From the NCBI GenBank assembly GCA_046330315.1, contig JAXLSZ010000010.1, positions 1 to 64,000 of the forward strand: a DNA stretch of 64,000 nt, written 5' to 3'. This document shows positions 25,713-34,275 of the stretch, piece by piece (within the stretch, counting starts at the first letter, position 1; every line of letters begins with the position of its first letter). A model generated the notes under the pieces. That model had not been told where the DNA came from. It did not search any database and saw only the letters and a list, made by a program, of their open reading frames with translations. The translations under genes were made by a program, and so were the position numbers. This DNA comes from JAXLSZ01 sp046330315 (GTDB lineage: Bacteria > Actinomycetota > Thermoleophilia > Solirubrobacterales > 70-9).

Positions 25713-26405
25713 TCAGAAGATGTAGTTGCGCAGCTTGGCCGGCTCCAGGACGGTGACCCGGCCGCGCCCGCAGCGCACGACGCCTGCCCGCTCGAGGTCG
25801 GCCAGGAAGCGGCTGACGCTCTCCCTGGAGGTGCCGGCGAGCTGGGCGAGGTCGACCTGGTTCATGCGGATCGTCACCTCGCTCGCCTCCGAGCGGGGGC
25901 TCTCCTCGGCGACGAGCTGGGAGAGGACGCCGGCGACCCGGCCGGGGACGGTCTGGAAGGACTGGCGGGCGATCCGCTCGTTGGCCGCCCGCAGCCGCCT
26001 GACCAGGGCGCCGACCAGCTTCACCGTCGTGTCGGGGTTGCGGGCGAGCAATCCGCGGACGTCGGCCGCGGGGAGTGCGAGCAGCTCGCTGGCCTCCAGG
26101 GCCTCGACGCTCGCCGAGCGCAGCTCCCCGTCGAGCATCGCCAGCTCGCCGAAGATGTCCCCGGGGCCGAGGTTGGCGAGGGTGATCGCCCTGCCGTCGG
26201 GATGCTCCCGGGTCACCCGCAGCCGCCCGGAGCGAACGATGTAGCAGGCGTCGGAGGGATCGCCCTCGCGGAAGACGCGGGACCCCTCCGGGAAGGCGCG
26301 GGCCACGGCAACCCGCGAGAAGCGGGCCAGCTCGCCCGGGTCGAGGTCCGAGAAGAGGGGCACCGCCCTCAGGAGCTCGACGGCACTCTCCTCGCCGGCC
26401 TTCAC
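25713..26405 (-). CDS. Crp/Fnr-family transcription regulator
   Basis: 230 residues. Cyclic-nucleotide-binding-like beta-roll: FSDLDPGELARFS, FREGDPSDACYIVRSGRLRV, GDIFGELAMLDGELRSASVEAL. The FGEL..RSAS pocket is near-canonical for cNMP binding (R..S at about 97-99). The C-terminal HTH is VDLAQLAGTSRESVSRFLADLERAGVV. No N-terminal Cys cluster, so not an Fnr Fe-S sensor. Translationally close to nei (7 bp) and pcm (5 bp). Targets unknown. Confidence 0.88.
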   Translation of the reverse strand: MKAGEESAVELLRAVPLFSDLDPGELARFSRVAVARAFPEGSRVFREGDPSDACYIVRSGRLRVTREHPDGRAITLANLGPGDIFGELAMLDGELRSASVEALEASELLALPAADVRGLLARNPDTTVKLVGALVRRLRAANERIARQSFQTVPGRVAGVLSQLVAEESPRSEASEVTIRMNQVDLAQLAGTSRESVSRFLADLERAGVVRCGRGRVTVLEPAKLRNYIF

Positions 26406-26412
26406 GGGCCGA

Positions 26413-27225
26413 TTATCGCCGATGCGGGGGAGACGGGCCCGGCGGGGTCCTCGGCGGGGAGGCGCGCTCGCGCCCCTGGCACCCCGGACACCAGTAGGTG
26501 GTCCGGGCCTCGTCGCCCTGAGGCGCCGATGCGATCGTCGCGCCGCAGCGCGGGCAGCGGCGGCCGGGGCGCCGGTAGACGCGGCCGGGGCGTCCGGCCC
26601 CGCCCACCGCGGCGAGCATCAGCGCCCGGGTCGCCGAGAGCACCCCGGTCAGATCCTCCTCGGCCAGCTCCCCGAGCGGCATCCAGGGATCCAGACCGGC
26701 CTCGAAGCATCCCTCGCTCTTGAAGACGTTCCCGATGCCGGCGACCAGCCTCTGGTCGAGCAGCGCGTCCCCGACCTGGCGGGCCGGCCCGCCGCGCCGC
26801 AGCGAGGCCGCAGCCCGGCCCGGGTCGAAGCCGGAGGCGAGGAGGTCGGGCCCCAGCCTGGAGAGGACGGGGTCCACCGCGAGGCGCCCGGACCGCAGCA
26901 CCCTCAGGGTTGGCCCGCCCCGCTGGGCGGCCTCGGCCCGGCTTCCGGTCAGCACCGCCCAGGGCGCGCCCTTGCCCCCGGAGGCTCCCGGGGCCCCGAC
27001 CCGCCAGGAGCCGCTCATCCCCAGGTGGCTGTGCAGGACGAGGCCGCCGAAATCCAGGAGCAGGTGCTTGCCGCGGGCGGCGACACCCTCCAGGGTCATG
27101 CCGTCGAGCCGCTCCACCCCCGCCGCCCGGCCGCGGGGGTTGGGGGCGCCGACCCGCAGGGCCTCGCCGCCCAGAGCCGCCTCGATCGCCCGGGCCGCGC
27201 GCAGGATCGTGTCCCCCTCGGCCAC
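26413..27225 (-). CDS. nei: Fpg/Nei-family DNA glycosylase, Nei2-like, with Ala at the catalytic N-terminus
   Basis: 270 residues from GTG 27225. EGDTILRAARAIEAAL at the N-terminus, RGKHLLLDF and LHSHLGMSGSWRV (the latter nearly as in mycobacterial Nei2), LLDQRLVAGIGNVFKSE (H2TH) and a C-terminal CPRCG...CPGCQ zinc finger are all present. The family nucleophile is Pro2, whose secondary amine forms the Schiff base; here codon 2 is GCC, Ala. Glu3 is kept. An N-terminal amine could still act, but activity is not assured. It follows the lhr region as in mycobacteria, where lhr and nei2 are adjacent. Base-excision repair of oxidised pyrimidines is the family role. Confidence 0.88.
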   Translation of the reverse strand: MAEGDTILRAARAIEAALGGEALRVGAPNPRGRAAGVERLDGMTLEGVAARGKHLLLDFGGLVLHSHLGMSGSWRVGAPGASGGKGAPWAVLTGSRAEAAQRGGPTLRVLRSGRLAVDPVLSRLGPDLLASGFDPGRAAASLRRGGPARQVGDALLDQRLVAGIGNVFKSEGCFEAGLDPWMPLGELAEEDLTGVLSATRALMLAAVGGAGRPGRVYRRPGRRCPRCGATIASAPQGDEARTTYWCPGCQGRERASPPRTPPGPSPPHRR

Positions 27226-27275
27226 TCTCAGGCCCTCCCGGCGCTCAGGCGCTTTCGCCCCCCGGACCCGTCCCG

Positions 27276-28067
27276 CTAGGGCTCGAGGTCCGCGGCTGCC
27301 TCGTACAGGGTCCTCGCCTGCGCGTCGAGGTAGGGGGCGTAGAAGTGGTCGTGGTCGTCCGGCTTCGTGTACGCGGTCACCGAGAAGAGAGCGTTGCCGT
27401 CAACCCACCCGGCACCGGGAGATGCGAACCTAGCAGGACAGGGAAGGCGGGTCGGGCCGGGGCCGCTCCCGGCCGGGTCGTCGGTGCCGTCCGGCCTGGC
27501 CTCGCACCTGAATTCGCGCTTGCCGTGGAGTGGGCCGCGGTCCGGATACCTGAGCACGCTCAGCTTGCGGTTGCGGCTCTTCTCGAACTCCAGGCGAAGC
27601 GCGCCGACGACGCTTTCCAGGGTCCGCGTGTGGCCATTGATCTTGCGCTTGCCCACCACGAGCCCGCCGTAGTCGAGCCTCCGGTTGCCGTTGCGCAGGA
27701 AATCGGTCTTGGTGAAGACGTACTCGGCCGACCAGCGGCCGAACGGCGCCGCGCCGTCGTGGTAGGCCGGCACGAAGACGACCTTGTCCAGGAGCATGGG
27801 AACCGTCCGGTCGACGACACAGCTCCCGGCGGTCCAGACCATGCTCCCGTAGGTGCTGTGCACCACCGTGCCCGAACAGACCCGCTTGGCCCCGCCCGGG
27901 AGGGTGGCGATGACGGCGCCGTGCATTCGATTCGCCGCCGACGCGGGCCTCTTGACCTCGGTCACCACACCCCTGCCGGCAGCCGGCGCGCCGGCGGGCA
28001 CGAGCGCCCAGACGACCAGCGGAATGCTCAACGCCAGCCAACCGCCCGATCCCCTCGCCGGCCTCAT
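27276..28067 (-). CDS. secreted trypsin-like protein, catalytically degenerate
   Basis: 263 residues with a signal peptide (WLALSIPLVVWALVPAGAPAA). The chymotrypsin-fold block VCSGTVVHSTYGSMVWTAGSCV (63-84, split here VCSGTVV..VWTAGSCV) is clear, but the catalytic His expected in TAGHC is Ser82. LDYGG at 131-135 may keep the Asp. The GxSGGP serine loop is replaced by SPGAGWVDG (216-224), without the nucleophile. So the protein has the fold but apparently no triad. It interrupts the usual lhr-nei neighbourhood. Possibly a binding protein or scavenger rather than a protease. Confidence 0.7.
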   Translation of the reverse strand: MRPARGSGGWLALSIPLVVWALVPAGAPAAGRGVVTEVKRPASAANRMHGAVIATLPGGAKRVCSGTVVHSTYGSMVWTAGSCVVDRTVPMLLDKVVFVPAYHDGAAPFGRWSAEYVFTKTDFLRNGNRRLDYGGLVVGKRKINGHTRTLESVVGALRLEFEKSRNRKLSVLRYPDRGPLHGKREFRCEARPDGTDDPAGSGPGPTRLPCPARFASPGAGWVDGNALFSVTAYTKPDDHDHFYAPYLDAQARTLYEAAADLEP

Positions 28068-28110
28068 CGCTCCTCCCGAGCTCGCCGATGCTGCGGCTCA
28101 GCCTAGCGCA

Positions 28111-28177
28111 GATCGGGCCGATGCAAACAGCCGGCGCGGCGGGGATCAGGCCGACGCCACCAGCCGGCGCGGCTGGC
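28111..28177. repeat. 34-bp tandem repeat over the lhr 3' end
   Basis: Unit 28111-28144 and unit 28145-28177 share GATC.GGCCGA.GC..ACAGCCGGCGCGGC-type sequence. The second copy is the end of the lhr coding region including its stop (TCA at 28146). Confidence 0.75.
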
Positions 28178-31100
28178 GTGAGAAGCCCGCGGCGATCAGC
28201 GTCTCCTCGTGCCCGGAGCCGATCACCGGCTCGCCGTCGAGCTTCTCGATGCCCAGCTTCGGGATCAGGCCGCCCGCCGCGGCGTCGGCGAGCGCCCGCA
28301 GGGCGCCGGAGAGGCGATCGGGGTCGAGCTCGACCAGGCGGAGGATCCCGCGGCCGCCGCGGTCCAGGTAGAGCACCGGCTCGCCGTCGCGAACGCAGAC
28401 GAAGGCGCCGGGACTCCGGGCCGGCTTGCGCCCGCCCTCCAGCTTCGGCCAGGGGAGCGAGGCGCCGTAGGGCTGGGCGGGGTCGGTGGCGGCGAGGATC
28501 AGGTGGGAGCCGTCGGGGGCGGGCATCGAGCGCAGGCGCTCGACCGCGCCGGGGAGGGCGAACTGGGCGCCGCCCAGCCCCTCCACGAAGTAGCCGCGGC
28601 GGGCGGTCCCGAGCATCTCCAGGTTGCCGAGCTCCGCGTAGAGCGTCGAGAAACCTCCCGGCACCCCCTCGGCCAGCACGGTCTCCCTGGTGACGATCCC
28701 GTAGCGCTCGAGCATCAGCTCGGCCTGGGCACGCAGGCGGGGCCCGGTGGCCGGGGCCCCGGCGAACAGGGCCGCGGTCAGCGACCAGCGCCCCTGCACG
28801 GTCGGGCCGGCCCCGGTGCGCCGGCGCGAGAAGCGCCGGCCGGCGCGGTCGGAGGCGGAGACGGCACGCAGTCGCGGGGCCCGCAGCGGGGCGAAGGCGT
28901 CGTTGGTGACCTCGCCGGCCCAGGCGAGGTCCCACAGTGCGGCGTGGAGCTCCTCGGGCGGGGCGTCGAGGTCGGCGAGGAGGTCGAGCCAGAAGCTGGG
29001 CCCAGCGCCCAGGCGCTCGCGGATCGCCCCGTGCAGCTCGCCCGAGGGGGAGTCGAGCCTGGCGTTGGAGGGGGGCGGCCCCGCGAGGTGGACGTCCTCG
29101 CGGAAGTACAGGGCGACCCGGCCGTCGCTGCGGCCCAGCGCGCCGGCGCCGATCCAGACGATCTCGCCGCTGGTGCAGAGCTCGTCCAGCCAGGAGGGAC
29201 TGTAGGCGCCGAGCCGCCTGGGCAGCACGTCCCGCTCCCAGACGGCGGGCGTGAGGGTGACCCCCTGCATGGGGATCAGCGCTTCGCGGAGGCGGTCAAT
29301 CCCGGCCCCCGCGCGGCGATGCGCGTCCACGTTCTGCCAGCTCGGCAGGAAACGGGCGAGCTCGCTGCGGTCGGCCGGCTCCACCTCGCGCCGCAGGTGC
29401 GCGAGGCTGGCCCTTCGCACCCGCCGCAGCACGTCGGCGTCGCACCACTCGCGCTCCGTGCCCCCGGGCAGGAGCTCGCCCCGGATCAGCTCGCCGGCCC
29501 GCTCCAGCTCGCGCAGGGCCGGCGAGGGATCGCTGCCGTAGCGGGCGGCGACCTGGGCGGTCGGGAAGGGCCCGTGGGTCCGGGCGTAGCGGCCGAGCAG
29601 GGCGGCCATCGGGTCGGGGTGGGGCTCGAGGAAGGACTCGGGCAGGCCGCCGGGCGGGGGCACCCCGAGGGCGTCGCGGTAGAGCCCCGCGTCCTCGGCG
29701 GCGATGTAGCGCTCCTCGCCGGCGATCCGGACCACGGCGACGCGGCGCTCGGCGACCAGCTTCTCGAGCATCGAGTCCGCGGAGTAGCCCTCGGCGACCC
29801 GCTCCGCGCACTCCTCCGCGGTCAGGTCGCCGAGGTTGCGCAGCACCTGCTGCAGGGCGTCGCGGTCGCGCGCCTGCCCCGCCTCGGTCCGGTGCTGGAG
29901 CTGGTCGGCCACCTCGATCAGGGCCTCGGGCTCGATCAGCTCGCGCAGCTCCTCCTGGCCGAGCAGCTCGCGCAGCAGCTCGCGGTCGAGCGCCAGGGCC
30001 GCGGCGCGGCGCTCGGCGTTCGGGGTGTCCCCCTCGTACATGTAGGTGGCCACGTAGTCGAAGAGCAGCGAGGAGGCGAACGGGGACGCGGTCCTGGTCT
30101 CGACCTCGACCAGCGTCAGGCGGCGGGAGTGGAGGTCGCGGAGAAGGCCGTCGAGCGCGGGCAGGTCGAGGACGTCGCGCAGGCACTCCCGGTAGGTCTC
30201 GAGGATCACCGGGAAGCGCGGGAACTCGCGCGCGACCTCGAGCAGGCTCTGGGCCTTCAACCGCTGCTGCCAGAGGGGGGTGCGCCGGCCCGGGTAGGCG
30301 CGCGGGATCAGCAACGACCGGGCGGCGTTCTCGCGGAAGCGCGCGCCGAACAGGGCCGAGCCCGAGAGCTCGGCGACGACCAGGTCCTCGAGCTCGTCGG
30401 GCTCGATCAGGACCAGGTCGGCGGGCGGCGGCTCGTCGGCGTCGGGCAGGTGGACGACGATCCCGTCGTCGGAGAAGATCGCGTCGGCCTCCAGCTCCAT
30501 CTCGGAGCGGATCCTCTGCGAGAGGGCGAGGCCCCACGCGGCATGGACCCGGCCCCCGTAGGGGGAGAGCACGCAGAGCCGCCAGTCGCCGATCTCGTCG
30601 CGGAAGCGCTCGACGACGATCGAGGTGTCCGAGGGCACCACCCTGGTGGCCGCCTGCTGCTCGCGGAGGTAGGCGACGAGGTTGCGCGCGGCCCTGGGGT
30701 CGAGGTCGTAGGAGGAGGCGAGCTCCTCGGGCTCGCGGGCGACAGCCTCGCGGGCGAACTCGCCGATCGCCCTGCCCAGCTCCGCCGGGCGGCCGATGCC
30801 GTCGCCGCGCCAGAAGGGGACCGCGCCGGGGGCTCCGGGGGCGGGGGTGACGATCACGCGGTCGCGGGTGATCTCCTCGATCCTCCAGGTCGAGGCGCCG
30901 AGCAGGAAGGTCTGGCCGGGCCTGGCCTCGTAGACCATCTCCTCGTCGAGCTCGCCCACCCGCCGGCCGTCGGGCAGGTGGACGCCGAAGAGGCCGCGGT
31001 CGGGGATCGTGCCGGCGTTGGTGACCGCGAGCTGCCGCGCCCCCTTGCGGCCGTGGACGGTCCCCTCGGTGCGGTCCCAGACCACTCGCGGGCGCAGCTC

Positions 31101-32627
31101 CGCGAAACGGTCCGAGGGGTAGCGGCCGTCGAGCATGTCGAGGACGTTCTCCAGCGCCTCGCGCGAGAGGTCGCGGAAGGGCTCCGTCCCCTTCACCAGG
31201 CTCTCGATCTCGTCCACCTTCCACTCGTCGAGCGCCGCCATCGAGACCAGGTGCTGGGCGAGGACGTCCAGGGGATTGGAGGGGATCACCGTCTCCTCGA
31301 TCTTCCCCTCCCTCATGCGGCGGGCGACGACGGCGCACTCGAGCAGATCGCCCCTGAACTTCGGGAACAGCCGCCCCTTCGATACCTCCCCCAGCCCGTG
31401 CCCGGCCCGGCCGATCCGCTGCAGCCCCCGGGTCACCGACTTCGGCGACTCGACCTGGATCACCAGGTCCACCGCGCCCATGTCGATGCCCAGCTCCAGG
31501 GAGGAGGTCGCCACCAGGCAGGGGAGCCGGCCGGACTTGAGCAGCTCCTCGACGTTGATCCGCTCCTCGTGGGAGAGCGATCCGTGGTGGGCGCGGGCGA
31601 TCTCCGGGACGTCTTCAGCCGGCCCGCCCTCCTCCGGCTCGGCGGCCATCTCGTTGAGCCGCTTGGCGAGGCGCTCGGCGCCGCGGCGGTTGTTGACGAA
31701 GACGATCGTCGAGGTGTGCTCGGAGATCAGCCGCAGCAGCTCGGGGTAGATCGCCGGCCAGATGCTGCGCGGGTTGGTCGCGGGGTCGAAGTTGGGGTCG
31801 GGATCGACCCGCTCCCCGGCCGGGACCGGGCCCGCCGGGGGGTCCGGCATGGCCGCCGCCTCCGGCTCGGTCATGTCCTCGACCGGGACGACGATCTCCA
31901 GGTCCAGCTCCTTCCGCTGCCCCGTATCCACGATCCGGCACTCGCGGCCGGGGCCGACCAGGAAGGAGGCGATGCGCTCCAGGGGCCGCTGGGTCGCCGA
32001 GAGGCCGATCCGCTGGACCGGCCGTCGCGGCGCCGGGTGCCCGGTGTCCTCGTGCGCCCTGGCGCCCAGCCATTCCAGCCGCTCCAGGGTGAGCGCCAGG
32101 TGGGAGCCGCGCTTGGACTGGGCCACCGCGTGGATCTCGTCGACGATCACCGCCTCGACGCCGGTGAGGATCTCCCGCGCGCCCGAGGAGAGCATCAGGT
32201 AGAGGGACTCGGGGGTGGTGATCAGGATGTCGGGCGGATCGCGTCGCATCGAGCGGCGCTCGGCCTGGCTGGTGTCGCCGGTCCGCAGCCCCACCGAGAT
32301 CTCCGCCGCCGCCCCGATCCCGCGCAGCGGCGCCCTCAGGTTGCGCTCGATGTCGTAGGAGAGGGCCTTGAGCGGGGAGACGTAGACGATCCGCACCCCC
32401 TCCCCGGGACCCTCGACCGCGAGGCGGTCGATTCCCCACAGGAAGCTGGCCAGGGTCTTGCCCGAGCCGGTCGGGGCGCAGATCAGGGTGTGCTCGCCGC
32501 TGGCGATCGCCTCCCAGCCGCCGGTCTGGGCCTCGGTCGGTCCCTCGAAGGAGGACTCGAACCACCGCCGCACCGGGGCGCTGAACGGAGCGAGGGAGTC
32601 CGCGGCCGGATTCGGCGGGGCGCTCAA
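28146..32627 (-). CDS. lhr: large ATP-dependent helicase Lhr
   Basis: 1493 residues from TTG 32627. The open frame extends to 32867, but the extra 80 codons are repeat-derived Arg/Ala/Gly sequence, and the TTG start aligns in length with known Lhr N-termini. Lhr-core helicase: APTGSGKT (51-58), YVSPLKAL, TTPESLYLML, VDEIH (162-166), GLSATQRPLE, and domain-2 motifs FVNNRRGAERLAKRL, ATSSLELGIDMGAVDLVIQVESP and GLQRIGRAGH. The winged-helix and Lhr-specific domains follow to about 870, then the long C-terminal extension of full-length bacterial Lhr. Superfamily 2, 3'-5' translocase on ssDNA that unwinds RNA:DNA; linked to DNA repair. Confidence 0.93.
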   Translation of the reverse strand: MSAPPNPAADSLAPFSAPVRRWFESSFEGPTEAQTGGWEAIASGEHTLICAPTGSGKTLASFLWGIDRLAVEGPGEGVRIVYVSPLKALSYDIERNLRAPLRGIGAAAEISVGLRTGDTSQAERRSMRRDPPDILITTPESLYLMLSSGAREILTGVEAVIVDEIHAVAQSKRGSHLALTLERLEWLGARAHEDTGHPAPRRPVQRIGLSATQRPLERIASFLVGPGRECRIVDTGQRKELDLEIVVPVEDMTEPEAAAMPDPPAGPVPAGERVDPDPNFDPATNPRSIWPAIYPELLRLISEHTSTIVFVNNRRGAERLAKRLNEMAAEPEEGGPAEDVPEIARAHHGSLSHEERINVEELLKSGRLPCLVATSSLELGIDMGAVDLVIQVESPKSVTRGLQRIGRAGHGLGEVSKGRLFPKFRGDLLECAVVARRMREGKIEETVIPSNPLDVLAQHLVSMAALDEWKVDEIESLVKGTEPFRDLSREALENVLDMLDGRYPSDRFAELRPRVVWDRTEGTVHGRKGARQLAVTNAGTIPDRGLFGVHLPDGRRVGELDEEMVYEARPGQTFLLGASTWRIEEITRDRVIVTPAPGAPGAVPFWRGDGIGRPAELGRAIGEFAREAVAREPEELASSYDLDPRAARNLVAYLREQQAATRVVPSDTSIVVERFRDEIGDWRLCVLSPYGGRVHAAWGLALSQRIRSEMELEADAIFSDDGIVVHLPDADEPPPADLVLIEPDELEDLVVAELSGSALFGARFRENAARSLLIPRAYPGRRTPLWQQRLKAQSLLEVAREFPRFPVILETYRECLRDVLDLPALDGLLRDLHSRRLTLVEVETRTASPFASSLLFDYVATYMYEGDTPNAERRAAALALDRELLRELLGQEELRELIEPEALIEVADQLQHRTEAGQARDRDALQQVLRNLGDLTAEECAERVAEGYSADSMLEKLVAERRVAVVRIAGEERYIAAEDAGLYRDALGVPPPGGLPESFLEPHPDPMAALLGRYARTHGPFPTAQVAARYGSDPSPALRELERAGELIRGELLPGGTEREWCDADVLRRVRRASLAHLRREVEPADRSELARFLPSWQNVDAHRRAGAGIDRLREALIPMQGVTLTPAVWERDVLPRRLGAYSPSWLDELCTSGEIVWIGAGALGRSDGRVALYFREDVHLAGPPPSNARLDSPSGELHGAIRERLGAGPSFWLDLLADLDAPPEELHAALWDLAWAGEVTNDAFAPLRAPRLRAVSASDRAGRRFSRRRTGAGPTVQGRWSLTAALFAGAPATGPRLRAQAELMLERYGIVTRETVLAEGVPGGFSTLYAELGNLEMLGTARRGYFVEGLGGAQFALPGAVERLRSMPAPDGSHLILAATDPAQPYGASLPWPKLEGGRKPARSPGAFVCVRDGEPVLYLDRGGRGILRLVELDPDRLSGALRALADAAAGGLIPKLGIEKLDGEPVIGSGHEETLIAAGFSRQPRRLVASA

Positions 32628-32639
32628 GGTTCCTGACCC

Positions 32640-32760
32640 GGTGCGGTCGCGGCCGGCCCCTCCCCCGGCGCGGCCGGCGCTCTCCCTGGGCTGGGCGCGG
32701 TCGGCGCTTTCCCTGGCGCGGTCGGCCCCTCCCCCGGCGCGGTCGGCCCCTCCCCGGATG
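32640..32760. repeat. about 20-bp GC-rich minisatellite upstream of lhr
   Basis: GGCGCGGTCGGC followed by GCT, CCC or CTC and TCCC recurs at least five times, with imperfect spacing of about 20-28 bp. Because the reading frame stays open it looks like an N-terminal Lhr extension, which I reject. Confidence 0.75.
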
Positions 32761-32885
32761 CGGGCCCGTTCGGGCTGGGTGGGAGATTTCGGCAGATCGG
32801 GTTGCGCGCGGTCGGGTTTCGCCTGGTGCTCAACCCACCGATGGTAGTCGTCCGCCCCCCGGCACAAGCACCCCCTCTCCAGGGG

Positions 32886-32928
32886 GTGGGACCTCTAGAC
32901 CCTGCATATCGGTGCTTAGAGGTCCCAC
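32886..32928. repeat. 12-bp perfect stem, 19-nt loop hairpin
   Basis: GTGGGACCTCTA (32886-32897) and TAGAGGTCCCAC (32917-32928) are exact inverse complements. The loop, read on the minus strand, is AGCACCGATATGCAGGGTC. May act as terminator or as a repetitive element; no U-tract. Confidence 0.85.
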
Positions 32929-32946
32929 GTCGGGGGGCGCGGTGGT

Positions 32947-32990
32947 GAACGTCCCGGAGTTGTTGCTGGGAGGGGTACTCAGGGACGTTC
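32947..32990. repeat. dispersed hairpin element, copy 1
   Basis: Arms GAACGTCCCGGAGT (32947-32960) and ACTCAGGGACGTTC (32977-32990) pair at 13 of 14 positions around a 16-nt loop. Another copy, inverted, lies at 60277-60322, with 13 of 16 loop bases shared. Confidence 0.88.
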
Positions 32991-33077
32991 GCGGGGCGGG
33001 GCGGCGGGCCGCTCCGCTGGCCCCGGGGCGGGTCCGGAGGGCGGGTCCGGAGCGCGCGTCCGGGGCCTACCGGCCGG

Positions 33078-34268
33078 CTATCGGGAGGGCCAGCCCGCGG
33101 GGTGCTCGTAGGTGAGCTTCGGCGCGCTGGGCACCGAGAAGGCTCGGGCCGTCGCGGTGTTGACCCTGGCGCTGGGATTGCCGCCGGCGAACTTCGCGTA
33201 GGCGTACCAGGAGGCCTTGGGCTTGAAGCCCGCCCCGAACAGGCCGGTCGAGCCGCAGAAGTTGCAGGCGCCGGGCAGGTCGTCGAGCGAGAACCAGTAC
33301 ACCCGCTTGATCCGCCACTTGCTGCGGTTGTTGCGCAGCATCGCGAAGGCGCCCTTGAGCTGCCTGACCTGGCCCTTCGGGCCCTTCTCGAAGGAGTTGT
33401 TGCCGTGGCCGGAGCCCCAGCCCATCTCGGTGATCCATAGGCCCTTGCCGCCGTCGCCGTTGGCGCGCATCACCGCGCGGATCGCCTCGATCTGCGGCTT
33501 GACGTACTTGAACGAGCGCGTGTAGGGATGGAGCGCGACGCCGTCGAAGCTGGCCCTCACCCCCGGGGTGGAGCGGTACATCTTCGAGAGGAAGGTGGAG
33601 GCGAAGTAGGCCTTGGGTGGCGGGTTGGCGGGCAGGCCGAACATCCCGCCGAGGATCACCTTGACGCCCGGGGAGACGCTGGCGATGGCGCGATGGCTGA
33701 TCTTCACCAGCTTGCCGTACTGCGATGCGGACGGCCGCTGCACGAAATAGAAGAAGTTCTCCTCGTTCCAGATCTGCACGTTGCGGATCGGGTTGCGCGG
33801 GACGCCGGGGTTGTCGGCCCAGAAGCTCCCCTGGGGCCCGTAGCGCCGCACGAAGGCCTTGAGCAGGGCGGACCAGGCCCCGCGCTGCTTGGCGGTGCGG
33901 ACCGGGAGGGTGTTGAAGGGCTTCGATACCCAGCTCGGCGAGCCGTAGATCGCCGGCAGCACCTCGAGGCCGGCCCGGGAGGCGTTCTCGACCGTCTGAT
34001 CGAACGCCGAGAAGTTGGGCGGGCTGCCCGCCGTCGGCTGCAGCGAGGGCCAGGAGATCGAGACCCGCTCGCTGTCCACCCCGCCCTTCTTGGCGCGCTG
34101 GAGGTGGCTCAGCGGCTGCGCACTCTGCGGCACGATGCCCCAGAAGACCTTGGGCACGGCGGCCCCGGCGGCCGGGGCGGCGAGCAGTGCAACCAGGCTT
34201 GCAAGACCCAGCGCCAGCGCGGTCCGCCCGCGCAGACGACCGACCGCTTCGAGAAGGAGCGCTCTCAT
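33078..34268 (-). CDS. secreted clan GH-A glycosidase (GH5/GH39-like)
   Basis: 396 residues from ATG 34268. Signal segment LALGLASLVALLAAPAAGAA, then a TIM barrel: VFWGIVPQ on strand 1, VDSERVSISWPSLQP, LEVLPAIYGSPSWV, VQIWNEENFFYF (strand 4, acid/base Glu of the NE pair), FDGVALHPYT (strand 6) and GLWITEMGWGSG (strand 7, nucleophile Glu). KRVYWFSLDDLPGACNFCGSTGLF ends the barrel. The substrate is unknown; it is paired with a paralogue at 56005 at the other edge of the glycan locus. Located 7 bp after the Ser/Gly-rich membrane protein gene, so co-transcribed. Confidence 0.75.
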   Translation of the reverse strand: MRALLLEAVGRLRGRTALALGLASLVALLAAPAAGAAVPKVFWGIVPQSAQPLSHLQRAKKGGVDSERVSISWPSLQPTAGSPPNFSAFDQTVENASRAGLEVLPAIYGSPSWVSKPFNTLPVRTAKQRGAWSALLKAFVRRYGPQGSFWADNPGVPRNPIRNVQIWNEENFFYFVQRPSASQYGKLVKISHRAIASVSPGVKVILGGMFGLPANPPPKAYFASTFLSKMYRSTPGVRASFDGVALHPYTRSFKYVKPQIEAIRAVMRANGDGGKGLWITEMGWGSGHGNNSFEKGPKGQVRQLKGAFAMLRNNRSKWRIKRVYWFSLDDLPGACNFCGSTGLFGAGFKPKASWYAYAKFAGGNPSARVNTATARAFSVPSAPKLTYEHPAGWPSR

Positions 34269-34275
34269 CGGAGCC

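Larger units (their letters stand above)
32628..33077. other. 450-bp intergenic region, no gene seen
   Basis: Lies between lhr and the GH gene, both on the minus strand. It contains a GC-rich minisatellite next to lhr (about 32640-32760), the hairpin at 32886-32928 and the hairpin at 32947-32990. I see no ORF with coding character: the open frames are Arg/Ala/Gly-rich repeat translations. Confidence 0.7.

Noticed and set aside
28209..32636. 1475-codon plus-strand open frame opposite lhr
   Set aside because: Exact mirror of the Lhr coding region, with no domain and typical shadow composition.
32628..32867. 80-residue N-terminal extension of Lhr
   Set aside because: Encoded by the minisatellite; only a TTG at its start, and known Lhr proteins begin about 15 residues before the FSxxxRxWF segment, matching TTG 32627.
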